From assembly GCA_013398055.1 (NCBI GenBank), contig VZRS01004516.1, forward strand, positions 124,001-188,000: 64,000 nucleotides of DNA, given 5' to 3'. This document shows positions 11,363 to 23,400 of the stretch, in pieces (position 1 is the first letter of the stretch; each line of letters opens with the position of its first letter). Source of the DNA: Ifrita kowaldi. Taxonomy: Eukaryota; Chordata; Aves; Passeriformes; Cinclosomatidae. The position numbers and the translations under genes were made by a program. The notes beneath the pieces are model-generated. The model had not been told where the DNA came from. It did not search any database and worked only from the letters and a program-made list of their open reading frames with translations.

Positions 11363-14300
11363 CTGCTCAAAGTGGGGTCAAAACTTACTACTTCCAGAAA
11401 GAATTGCTCCATGATTTCCCAGGGACAAACACGGCAATACTGTCAGCAAGGACAAAGCAAGCAAATGCTGCACCAGATCACTTAATGTAAAGCAAGCTGT
11501 ATTTCTAAAGGAAAAATACACCTAGTTTGCTCGACAGCATCTTTGGAAAATTCTAAGAAAAATATTCCCATGTAACATGAATCAGTCTGACATATGGTTA
11601 AAAATATAATTGAAGTAATTACAAAAATACCACTTCTGATGCTAAGTAAACATTATTTTCTCCAGCCTGTGTACAGAGCTAAATTTCACAGAATTCTACT
11701 GGAAAAGGACCACGACAACTATATAAAAATACCAGTCACAACTACAACTTTAACCAACTATTGCATAGTCAAAGTTTTATATAGTATTTCTGTTAAACTA
11801 CATTTACAAGCATATAAGTCTTGACAAGAAATAACAATTGAAAACTCTTTGGGAAAAAAATGGTAATCTTAGCATTTCTCATTCCAAAGTCCCTCAGTGT
11901 AAGTTAAAATTTAAATACCAAAAGGTATTTATGTACTAGCCACGCGTTACTAAAAAAGATAAGCTCATGTATTTTTTTGTACTGTACAAGTGTATCATGT
12001 ATGTTGTAAATGACACAAACTTCTTAATTATTTATTTCCTTGATTTAAGTGCTTCAGCTTTGTAAATCACATGATGGCAGCCACGTCTGTCACTCAGTAA
12101 CCTTTTAAAGCAGTTCCTGGTTTTGTAATTACTTTGGCACCTCCTTTGGTGCAAGAAAGAGAGAGAGAAGTTAGGATTGCTGGAGAATTGTGCTGAATTC
12201 CTTTGAGATCACTAATTAAAACCACCTACGAAATCAGAGGTTGGTGGCAGGCCTTCAGGGGGACCACTGCTAGGAACGAGAGGCCAGGATAAAGAACAGG
12301 GAATAAACACTCATTGTTCAGGAGGAATATGACAGAACAGCCAAAGTGAACAAAGGCAAGGAGCCACCTCTCCTGTGCTAATTGTTTCACTACTGAATAC
12401 CCATTTCCTTACAAAAGCTGGTTATTTTGATCTGCTCTTAGCTTTGAATTTTTTGGACAGCCACGCTCTCCATGGTGGCACATAAAGGGCAGTGAGAGAC
12501 ACCAGAAAAAAACTGAAACAAGGAGTATTTCAACTGGATGTGAGGAGGAAAACAGAAGGTGGTAAAATACATGGAGGTTCCCTGGAAGATCATTCTGGGA
12601 TGTCTGCTCAGGCTTACAGAAGTAGATTTTGAACTACAGAAACAGACAAAATGTTGAAGATGGTGAGTGACAGGTTGGCCAAAGAGCACAGTAAATGACC
12701 ATTATCAAATGTGGCTTCTTCTTGCATTGATAAACATATTGTTTATCAAAGGTTAATGCTTAACAGATGGCCACAAGACACACTAAATAATTCCTCCCTC
12801 CCTTCCTCCCTACATAATTTATTAAGTACTTTCCTGATTCTCCTAAAGTATCACGGGAGTTCAGGTGTGCTTTTGCTCGGGGAGCAGCATAAGTAATGAC
12901 TAAGTGCATCCTACAGCTGGCACCTTCCTCTACAAAAATGGAAATGTCACTTCTGCAGCAATATAACAACTTCTGTAAGATTTCCCTGTAGTGAAATCCA
13001 GGACCTAAAGACTGTGCTAAATGAATCTTGACCAACTGTGTCTGAATCCTGTCATCTCGAATGGCAAACTATAACATACACTTCTGTAGGCTGGCAAACC
13101 ACAACACTTGCTCCTAAAAACATTTATTGAAACAGTCTTGCAACTTAATCCACACAGTTTTTTGCCAAAAGCAACATCTCTGTGGCAGTGAATTTCAACT
13201 TAAAGTGATATTCATACGCAGAACAGTCAGGATAAACTGCTCCATACAAATGTTTCCCTGCACAATTTTCAGAGAATGAGGAATCCCTCTTTGGTGGGAA
13301 TGCAGTATTCCCGTTTGCTCCAGGTTATGAGCATCAAAGGAGTTGACAGAGAGCTACACTTCCCTCTGGATATCAAAGAATATTGCTTCCAGTAGCTCTG
13401 CTTGTAATTGTGTAGCAATGTTATTAAATCCCCAGTCAGGAGACAAGAGAGTTAACAAGTCACAACTTCGTATTACTTGCAATTTGGCCAGATCACGGCA
13501 CATTACATTTTGGGCCATTCTGAAAGGAATACAGTTTGCAGCCATGAGGCCTGAATCAAAGCCAATAATCTTGATAACATATGGGCTGAAAAAGCTTGTA
13601 AACAAAGAAGTGCAATGGTACAGAAAGAAGTATTTGTTATAAAAGGAATGTGTTTTCAACTGTTCTTCTGCTACTTTCTGAACGTTATACTGAGAGAGAA
13701 AAACTATGGCATAGAGGAAAAATACTTTATGTAAAACACTACAAAATGACAGCATAAAGTAGACATTAAAGACAATTAATCAGCTCACAGGAGGTAATTC
13801 ATCAAAAGAAAAAGACTTTTGTTATTACTAACCATGATTTATGGACTTGGACTTAGGAATGTCCTTGCCTATCATTATGTAAAATCATGGTTCCAGCATT
13901 TTATAAATATCTTTTCTTACAGTGACATAACAGTTATAAAACATCTTTGTTCTTTTTGCCAGATTTTTTTCTATCACTCAAAGAACAAGTAATTATTTTA
14001 TCAATAGGACTTTAATCACTATGCAGTAAGTGATTAACACCACTTTTAAGCGCTTTTGAGTGATTAACAAGACCAACTTCTGGGCACTATGGTCTGTACT
14101 CTAGGATTTAGTCAGCTAAGAAGGATGTCTTTTAGAGGAAGCAGCATGCCACAATTTCAACCAGCTAAACAGCATGTGCTAGGACATTTCTTTAAATGAA
14201 GATAGACTGCAGACATTTCCTAAAGCTGATGGGGAAATTCTGGATATATGCTGGCCAGAATTGGCCTTTCTGATGAAAATCAAGGTGGTCAGCACAGGAA

Positions 14301-16937
14301 CTTTGACTCTGAGGTTCCACTGGAGCCCAGGGTGTCAGATCTGGCTCCATGGCAGCAGCATTTCAGCTCCAACATCTCCAAGAGCCCATGGCCCTTGTAC
14401 ATCCCACTGGACAACGCATCCCACTGCAACTGGAGATCTTGAGCACAAGTCTGGACAGCACAGCCAAGATTACACACTCTTCCTCCCTGGAAGTGCTAAA
14501 TCTCTGCAAGTCAGGGTGAGCACATTCTGGGGAACCTTCTGAACCAGCAAACTGCTTCATTTCTGAAGAGAAAGCTTCAGTTGTCAGGACCGTCCAGAAC
14601 AGCTCCTTTTTCCAGCACTAATATCTCTTTCTATATGAAGTTTAGTCATCTTCAGTAGCTGATGAAGCAGCAGTGTATGGAATACCATGTGAGATCCTTG
14701 AAAGAATACAGCTTCAAGGTGCAAGGAAAGCCTCAAGTTTCATAAATAATTAAACAAAAAAAGAGTTATTTGCAGAACCTTAACCGTCAGAATGCCAACA
14801 TGCTTCTTTTCCCTTATCCAATAAAACACATCAAAAGAAAGAGAGACCTAAAATCCTTGGGCTCCAAATGTTTCAGAAGCATTATGTAACTGGAACAGGA
14901 ACATCTGAAGTCTGAAGCAGAAAGGGGCACTAACACATTTAACCTTAAACTGGTTGTTTCAATCTCAAAATGTGTTGTTGGGTTGCAACACTACCCTCAG
15001 CCAGACTAAAAATGAAGTTTAGGCCACTGGGGATGTGGAACAAGTAGTGTCCAAGAGCTCCTGGGTCCTTTTTTTTGTAGACACTTCGTTTTGAAGAAAC
15101 TTCTGAAGATGAGCCTCTAAAACTTTATAAAAACAGGAATTTTCTCATTTCTGCACTATTTGCTAAATAGAAAACAATACTGTCTTGAGTAGCATAAACC
15201 CCTGATGAAATCAAGGCAGCAATTACCTGGCCTGCTTTTGTAAGGCAAGTAGTGCATGCAGTGTGCGTAAGGGAGCTCAAAAAAGTGTAAGAAATGCTTC
15301 CTTAGTTCCTGTTTCCAATAGCAGGCTGAGCAAATCTAACCCAGATTAGATGGACTGCTCTGAAATCTCAATCCAACTGGAAAACTCTGATTTAAACTTC
15401 ACACACCCCCCACACCTTGACAGACCAAACAAAAAAAACTTCCAAGCAAATGTTTTCATATTCACGCTGTGTCCCTGACTCAGCAGCTGACAAAAGTATC
15501 TGTAAGGTAAATCAGCAAGTGTTGGAATAATTTCCCTAAAGTAATGCTTAAAACACTCTTCTTCAATATGTGCATTCCTCATTTTTTTTCTAAGTGGAAG
15601 TACAGAACAACCCAAAGAAAAAGAAAGCTTCAAGACCTTGCATTTTCTTACTTGTTCTTCATAAAATACTCAGAAATAACGCACAGGTTTTGTTACAGAC
15701 TGCCTACTGATCCAGGGATATTCAGGTGTGAGGACTGACAATGGGGAAAAGCACACCTAGGAAGTTTGGCTGATTTCCTGGGGTACTCCTCCCCTGCTCC
15801 TGAAGTCCTGAAGTTCCTGGTGCAAGGGCTGAGACCCCTGGCACCAGGAACAGACACATTTGTCACTTTCTATGTGCCCGGCATTTAAATGGAGGCAGGT
15901 TTCAACCCTAAAGGACAACCCCCCCTCCTCACTTGCCAGAAAGTGTGGAAGAGGCACTGACAGCTCAAACAGAAAACCCTAGTTTCCTTTTCAGCTCCTC
16001 ATCCCCAGCCACACGTGATAGGAAAGGTGCGATACTACCAAGAAAATAAACACTGTCGCTAGGTGTGGAACTGCTCATCCCTCTCTTTTCCTAAGAAACG
16101 TGGGCCTTCACTTCTTCAATTTTCTGCAACTTTCTCACCTTAATATTCTGCTCACCAAAGTTCATTTATTAGAAAAAAACAACAGAGGACTTCGACACCT
16201 ACTTTGGTAAACGCAGGCCAAAACTTAACTGCAGTTACTGTATTTGTGTGTCACCAAAAGCTTTACAATTCCATCATCTTTCTTCAGGCAGTGACTGGAT
16301 TAAGTGATTTTTAGTCTCACTGCGGGTAAGGATTGTTGTACGACCCTGTTCTGGAGGGGCTGGTGAAGAGATTTATCCCAGCAGCCCCCTATACACCGTA
16401 GGTGCTTTAAACACTTTCTCCCCACTGTTTATTTGCACTTCTGTGCTCAGAGGGTGAGCACAGTGGTAGGGAATCTGTGCCACTGCGAATCTGAGCAAAG
16501 ATCCACCGGGTACATGTCCTAGGCTCTTTCTAACCCTGACAACCAGCTGATTCCCTCCAGCATAAGAAAAGCAGATGTCAAATTTAGAGTTTATTGGTTC
16601 TGTAAAGAAGAACTGTAAAAACGGCACTTCCTGTGACACCCTGTAAACAGTGTCTTAAGATAATAACATGCCTAATTTAAGAACCTTCCCTCAATCTGCC
16701 AGTTCCACATCCCTTTCTGGAAACATGACAGCCCAGCTGAGCTTTCTTCTGGCTTGTAAACAGAAGAAGCCACACGGCCAGAAGCCTGAGGAAAGAGGGG
16801 TGCTGCTGCCGCAGCGCCAGGCAGGCTGAGCGTGTCCCCGAGCGCGGCTTTGCAGCGGGCTTTCGGCGGAACGGGCTACGCAGCCGCTCCCGCCGCGGCC
16901 AGCCCGGCGATGGATGCGCTCGGTCCCTCCGGGCCCG

Positions 16938-17291
16938 NNNNNNNNNNNNNNNNNNNNNNNNNNNNNNNNNNNNNNNNNNNNNNNNNNNNNNNNNNNNNNN
17001 NNNNNNNNNNNNNNNNNNNNNNNNNNNNNNNNNNNNNNNNNNNNNNNNNNNNNNNNNNNNNNNNNNNNNNNNNNNNNNNNNNNNNNNNNNNNNNNNNNNN
17101 NNNNNNNNNNNNNNNNNNNNNNNNNNNNNNNNNNNNNNNNNNNNNNNNNNNNNNNNNNNNNNNNNNNNNNNNNNNNNNNNNNNNNNNNNNNNNNNNNNNN
17201 NNNNNNNNNNNNNNNNNNNNNNNNNNNNNNNNNNNNNNNNNNNNNNNNNNNNNNNNNNNNNNNNNNNNNNNNNNNNNNNNNNNNNNNNNNN
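16938..17291. other. Assembly gap (354 N)
   Basis: A run of 354 undetermined bases. The flanks are very GC-rich and the right flank is a tandem repeat, so the gap probably reflects sequencing or assembly failure. Its real length may differ from the number of Ns. Confidence 1.
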
Positions 17292-17410
17292 CGGGGCACC
17301 CCCGGACCGACCGCACCGAGTTTGGATCGGTCACTGCCCGGGGCATCCCCCGGACCGGCCGCACCGAGTTTGGATCGGTCACTGCCCGGGGCACCCCCGG
17401 ACTGGCCGCA
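17292..17410. repeat. GC-rich minisatellite, 47-48 bp unit, at gap edge
   Basis: Two complete units (17292-17338 and 17339-17386) and the start of a third (from 17387). Each runs from CGGGGCA through a C-rich block to GATCGGTCACTGCC. The units are nearly identical. Each contains a small dyad, ACCGA then seven bases then TCGGT. The array touches the gap, so more copies probably lie within it. Confidence 0.9.
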
Positions 17411-17470
17411 GGTCCCCCGTGTCCTGTGCGGGTCGCGGTGCAGCCAACACAAACCACCGTGTGTGGGCAG

Positions 17471-20400
17471 AGAAGCGGTAGCGGTTCTGGCGGTGATGAT
17501 GAACCATTAATCGCTGCCTGGGCAGAGGACCTGCACATGTGCCAGTACTCGTCCGCATCCTTGCTGGAGTGGCGGATTTTTGCATTGTGTTTTCCTGGTT
17601 TCGTGTGTTCCTTTTACAGAAATAAACAGGTTGCAGTTGCCATTCAGCCGTCCAGGAAGTGCAGCTGATTTGCCGTGCTGGCTTTTCATTTTCAGGTCTG
17701 AGCTGGGTGTGGTTTGTTTCCATAGGCACAGGCCAAGGCTCAGGGCTATGTTTTTTCACCCTTGCAAGGTCTTGTGCTGCTGAGAGACGGCTTCAGAGCT
17801 TTTAACATCCTGCTACGTGTCTGACATGTGCACGTGTATGTGTGTGACCTTGTTACATCACAGACTGGTTCTGTGTACTAAGGGTATCTCAAGAGTCAAA
17901 AATTATTTGTGTTTTATCTGCTATCTGGGTTATCTACAAATCAAAGTGCTCTTCAACAGGCACTCTCCTTTAGGTTACACAGTAAATCAAGATGCTAATA
18001 AAAATAAGCTTTACTAATTAAATACATCGTCAGAGCACATTTTGTTACTCCATTCTCTGTACCAAAGGTCAGCTGAATTCCATCCTCATCGTTTCAGGTT
18101 ATAAAACTGTGAAATGAAACTGTTTTATGTCAAAGAGTGAGAGTTAAATTGTCCCATAGGTAGTTGTGCAGGAGGAGAGCAACCTGATTATCTCTGAGCC
18201 CGCACAGCCAACCAGGCCAGCTCGGCTTGAATTGCCTTTGAAATCAATCTATTTTTGGGTGGCTCCATGATTATGCCTTTTCAGGTCTGAATATGTATTT
18301 TTGGTGATCCATGATGACCTTCCAGCCAAGAGCAGAGGTTTAAGTACTGCATCAGGCTGGACCAAAGGCTTTCTGTTCCTAGTAGCCTGCAACTCTGAAT
18401 GAAGCAGGCTCAGATACTGATCAGCCAGGAAATAAAAAGTGTTAAAGAAGAAATAAGGCATCACTGTGTGTATGCTTTCATGCTAATTATATTTCCAGAC
18501 CTGAGAAAAACACTTCAGGAAATTTAGGTTAGTTAGCAGGAAGCAGTGCTAGAGATGTCAGCCTTTAATATTTATAATTCATTGTATCACCTCATTTTAA
18601 TTGAAAACTAAAGGTGCTACTTCTATGAAGATAATAATAAATCAGGTGTTTCATTATCCTTGCTAGAGATCATTGCAAACATTTTTCTATGAGCTATTGT
18701 TGTTGCTGCTTTTCATCATGAGCCTTTAACTGCTTCTAAAATAAAGAATTCCCCAAACAAAACCCACAAATTGTCACATTATGTTGTTAGGCTTCTGTGA
18801 GGGATCTGTGATGAGTTCTCTCACGTTTTGAAAGCTGTAAGGAGTGGTTTGAGTGTTGAAATACTTGGTTTTCTTTGATTAATCCCCAGACTCCACTGGG
18901 GTTAACCTGTTTCACGCAAAGATCAGGAAAAACAAAACGAGTTTGAATCAATTCCAGTTTGTATCTGCCTGTATTTCAGAGTTGGATTTGATTCATCAGA
19001 GAAGAGTAGAGAGTGCTAGAAACACTCTGTCGTAGTCTCTCTTTTAATACTACTCTAGTAGTACCTAGAAAACAGCACTAAAACCTGGTAGAAAACCCCC
19101 TAAACTGGCCTTAGTCACAGTTTCCTTTCCTCTCAGTTCAATAGGGGAAGTGAAATTTCACCTCCACCAAATGGGTTGAGCTGCAGAGCCCTGCGTGCAG
19201 GTTGTTGGCAATTTCCACGTTGGATTTGGGGGGTGGGACTGGATTGTGTTTCAAAGCTGCTGCTGAAGACTTGAAGTTAAAAAGGAAATTAATCAAGTTC
19301 TGACCTCCTAAATAAACATCTGCAGTTGTCTCATATGAAATAGATGAAACACAAGGAAGATCCTAAAACCTGTTCCCCACTCTCCTGCAGCACTGTTCGA
19401 AGGAGCCGAGGGCAGGCGTTCTAAGCAAGTTCTGTGACTCTGTGAGGACACAGTAAATTTATTGAATCCTCTGCAGCAGCAAACATTCGTTCCCAGTAAC
19501 TTCCAGTGGGAATGTAGAACAATCACCAAAATTTTTCATGAAAACCAAGATGACCTGAGTTATGGCCCGGTTTGCACATTGTTTATACTGTGTCCCAAGA
19601 TAATTTTTCCAGCAAATGTCAACATTTTGTCCCTGTATTTACAATGCAGGCATGTTATTTGATGTGGTAATGCTCCTTACATGGTACAGCCTTTCCCTGT
19701 GTAGGTTTTGGTTAAGGGAAACAACGTTTTGTCCTCTCTGTGGATGGGGTGTGGACCTTTCAACTCACAGAGGCTGACACAAATGGATGAGTGTTCTGAA
19801 GCCCATCACCAGTGCACAGATGTTCCTGCTGTACAGGAATACAGGAATTCCTGCTGGCAGCCTCTCTTTCCCATGTCTGTGTCCTGTGCGCAGGAACTGG
19901 GGAGCAGCACGTGGATAGAGATGCTCTTTGAGGTAATGGTGAGAATTGTGTTTATATGGGAAAAATAGGTTTTCCCTGGAGAGCCTTTTGTGCACTTTTC
20001 CACTCAACCCTTTGTCCTTCAGAGCTGCAGTGGTCCCAGCACTTGGAAGACTCCTGGAATCTCAGAAAGTGGTGCCACTTGGACCTATTCTAGCAGAATT
20101 TTTGCCTCTGCCTGGTGTTCTGTTGCTGTAGTAGCACAAGTGGCAGCAGAACTGTCGAGTTATAAGGAAATTGCTGACAAATAAACAGGGATGAATTTGG
20201 GGTCCAAAACTTCTCCAGCCAAGGATTTGTGTTGAGTACTTCTCCTTGCAAGCCTGCAGGGTCTACCCTTGCTATGGGAAATTGAAAATGTCTCCCTCAT
20301 GGTGAGCCCTAGCAATGAAACAGCTTCTGTCCCACAGCTGTTCAGCAAAGTGTGTGGCTTTGTCATGTGTGACGTGTTCCTTACCCTGCACGGGTGTCGG

Positions 20401-23400
20401 GTTCGTTATCAGCCAAGTTTCAGAACAAGCTGGGAATAAAAAAAAAAGTTGTAATTGCATTCATGAGGTTTTCCAAGTTACACATTTTGAGCGTTAGAAG
20501 CCATAAGCTCTTTGCAGTTCCTTTCAGATGACTCAGTTGTGGAGAGTGGCCTCTTTGTCATTTGAAATACTATGTTCATATACATAGATTAATCATCTTC
20601 TGAATGAATGCAATGCAAATCCTCCTCTGCTTGCCTTCTAAGGGCTTTTATCAATCTTAGTCACCCATCCTTTTTCCTTGTCTGTGCTCTATAGAGGATG
20701 AAAGGCAGCTGTTGCACGGGTTTTATCTCACGGAGTGTGAGGACACACACACCACTTCAGAGCCATGCCAATTACAGAATGATTTCTTAAACACAGCTGG
20801 TAATCAGTCTCAAACACTGAAGAGTGGCTGATGAGACTAAACCCAATGGCCAATCCTCACAGCCAATCCCCTTGTTCTGGGTATCTGTGCAGTTCCCTGA
20901 GCCCCTTGGTGACCTGCATCACCTTGGTTGGAGCTGCACCTTCAGGAGTGCAGGGGCAGGGAATGAGTGGATTTGGTTTCATTATTTTGTTTTACTTAAT
21001 ATACATTTTTTCCCTTTTTTGTTTTATTGCACTTTGATAGGATGAAGCCGCAGTACAAAGTTGTTAGTTTAATTCGAATTTACATTAACGTTCATCATCA
21101 CTTTAGGAGAACAGAAGAAATAAAACCTCTGTCAAATTTCAAAATAAGTATTGAGCTGTGGCTTTGGGAGTTGTAGCAGAAAATTCCAGGCATGTCCAAA
21201 AACGATTCATCCCAGTGAAGAAATCAAATGGAGGTTCTATTGCCCAGTGTCCAGAATTGCAATAACCCCAGGTTTCTGTCAACAGAAAACAGTTTATGTC
21301 TTGCACCTTCTGACACTTCAGGACAGAAAACCTGTACGGAGACTCTGGAAAGAGCTGGCAGTAATTGGCAGCTTGTCTGGAAAATCCCTCTATCACAGCC
21401 CATTACTGAGGTCTTGGAAAGGGTGACAAATTCAGGGAACTTCTGTCCCTGCTGGGTTTTAGCAGCCACTAGGTGCCAATGTTGGTCCGGTTTCAGAGCA
21501 GTCGGACGAAGCAGTGACTGGAGGCAAAGGAATCCCTTCGGGGCTCGGAGTTATTGCTGAGCACAGTTTGTGTCCTCTCACGGACTGAGGCTGCCCCTTT
21601 CCTTCAGGTTGCTGGTTTGGTTTTGGTCTTTCCATAATCCATCTTTTGATAAGTGCATCTGAAAGTTAAATGAGTGGGTTTTGCAGTGTCCTTGCAAACT
21701 CAGGGAAGTCAAAAATACCCTCACTTCCAAGTCTCTGCTGTCTCGAGGGCAACCTTTGGTGGTGTGGCAATTGCCACGGCCTTCCTCTGCTTGCCCTGCT
21801 GCTGATGGGAGAGGGTTGCAAAGGTCGATCTTATTTGGATGTGTCAGGTTCCACAGTCCTTCTCTGTGGCCGTAAAAGGCAATCTATGAATCCTTGTCAA
21901 AAAATAAATTATTAGTTAAGAGGTACAACCCTTTTGACCCCTAAAGAGGAGACAAGAAAAATGACTCAAGGAGAAAAGGGAGGCTGCAATCCATCCCTGC
22001 CGACATCCCCTTCCCTAGAGATCAAGGTCATTTAAGAAAGGGCTTCATTTGAATTTTTTCCCCTTGGACTAAGATGAATGTTCTGTATTTCTGTAGCCCT
22101 ATTCCTTAATATTATTCTGAGGGAAGAGGTTTCAATCCACTTTTCCCAGGGAATGTCTTGATGCAAAACAGCACCATTCAATTTTAAGAACCATCGATTG
22201 TTAGAGAACTGGATGCTTGCTGCTCGAACAAGCCAAGCCAAATGAAAGCTGAACAAACTCCTGTCAGGCACATCCCATTTCTTTGGCCCAAAATGAAGGT
22301 GCCAGCTCAGCCAGTAGGTGTGTGCCTGCTGCAGTGACATCACTGGCATAAACACTGGGAAATGCTGCCGGGGAAGGCACTGGGAGAGGCCACGTCAGGA
22401 GCAAATTGCCCCTGGGCAGGAGCTCAGTATAAATAGCAGCCATGCGGCCATTATGCAACCGGAGCAATTTGTTGTCACACCCCCTTTATTGAGTGTAATC
22501 TAAATTTCATTGGAGTCAATGTGATGGCAAAATATTTACATGGGTTCTAGCAACAGAGCCGCAGCACTGTGGGAAATCGTTTTGTGCTCTGGAGAGAAAA
22601 GGCATTGAGATAAACTGCACTGCTGAGATAAACTTAGCTTTACTAAGCATTGCAGGAAGCTTAGCGCCATCAGAGGAGTCATTAGGTAGGAATTGTTAAT
22701 ATTTCGGTGCAGGCATTTCACCTGTTGGCAGTGCAAGTAAAACCATGGAATTCAGGTATAAATCATAACATGCAGGTGTGTGGACCTCAAGAATCCAGGA
22801 ACAGCAGCAGTTTTGTGAAGCCTCGAATTTTATTTTAATAATTCCCCAAACAGTGCATTTAAACATAAACCAGCATGAGAACGAATGTGTATTGGCTAAT
22901 TAATTTAGAATACAAGAGTGGCAGCTCAGAGCAGCCTATTTCACTGCATTCTGTGTGTATTTTGTACATTGAATTAGTGTTTAGTTCTTACAGTGTATGT
23001 TTTCTAGTTCAAAAATAGAAGAAACTTCCTGTTCACCTGAGGGAATCTCTATTTTTTTTCTAGTCCTATTAGGCTAGGAATATCCTCAGTCTTCTGCTGT
23101 TTGAAACTTTTTATTGGGTGGGCTTTTCTCTTTTCATTGGACGAGTTACTCTGGTAGCTACTAATGCAGTTCCATATCTGGGCAGTGCAAGCAGAAGGTG
23201 GGCAACTAAAATGGAAAACGGCTGTCATTGTGTGACAAATGTCTGATGACTGTAGCTGGGGTTTGACTGAACAGAAGGAAATATTTTACTTTGAATTAGT
23301 CATTTTCTGCTTAGTTAAATACTTTGAAAGGGAGCATTAAATCTGCATCCTTAAATGCACAGCTGCTTAGCCAAATGATGGATACAGAACGGGCTCGTTA

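Larger units (their letters stand above)
9381..16800 (-). other. RAB43: RAB43 first intron (inferred)
   Basis: About 7.4 kb of AT-rich DNA with no recognisable coding exon. No sequence encoding a Rab P-loop (GDxxVGKT-type) was found on the minus strand. It contains a microsatellite, a degenerate CR1 fragment near 11305 and several chance open frames. It is inferred to be the intron between the hidden first coding exon and the exon at 9380. Confidence 0.6.
16800..17470 (-). promoter_or_regulatory. RAB43: CpG-rich 5' end and promoter region of RAB43
   Basis: Base composition changes sharply here to GC- and CpG-rich on both sides of the assembly gap, in an otherwise AT-rich neighbourhood. This is the usual signature of a housekeeping promoter with a GC-rich first exon. 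It lies upstream of the visible RAB43 exons in the direction of transcription, so it is the natural place for the RAB43 transcription start and first coding exon. No start codon or P-loop is visible in the flanks, so that exon is probably inside the gap. It could in principle also fire on the plus strand. Confidence 0.65.

Noticed and set aside
16691..17668. Long frames spanning the gap on both strands
   Set aside because: Their length comes mainly from Ns read as unknown residues; the real flanking sequence shows no Rab or other known domain.
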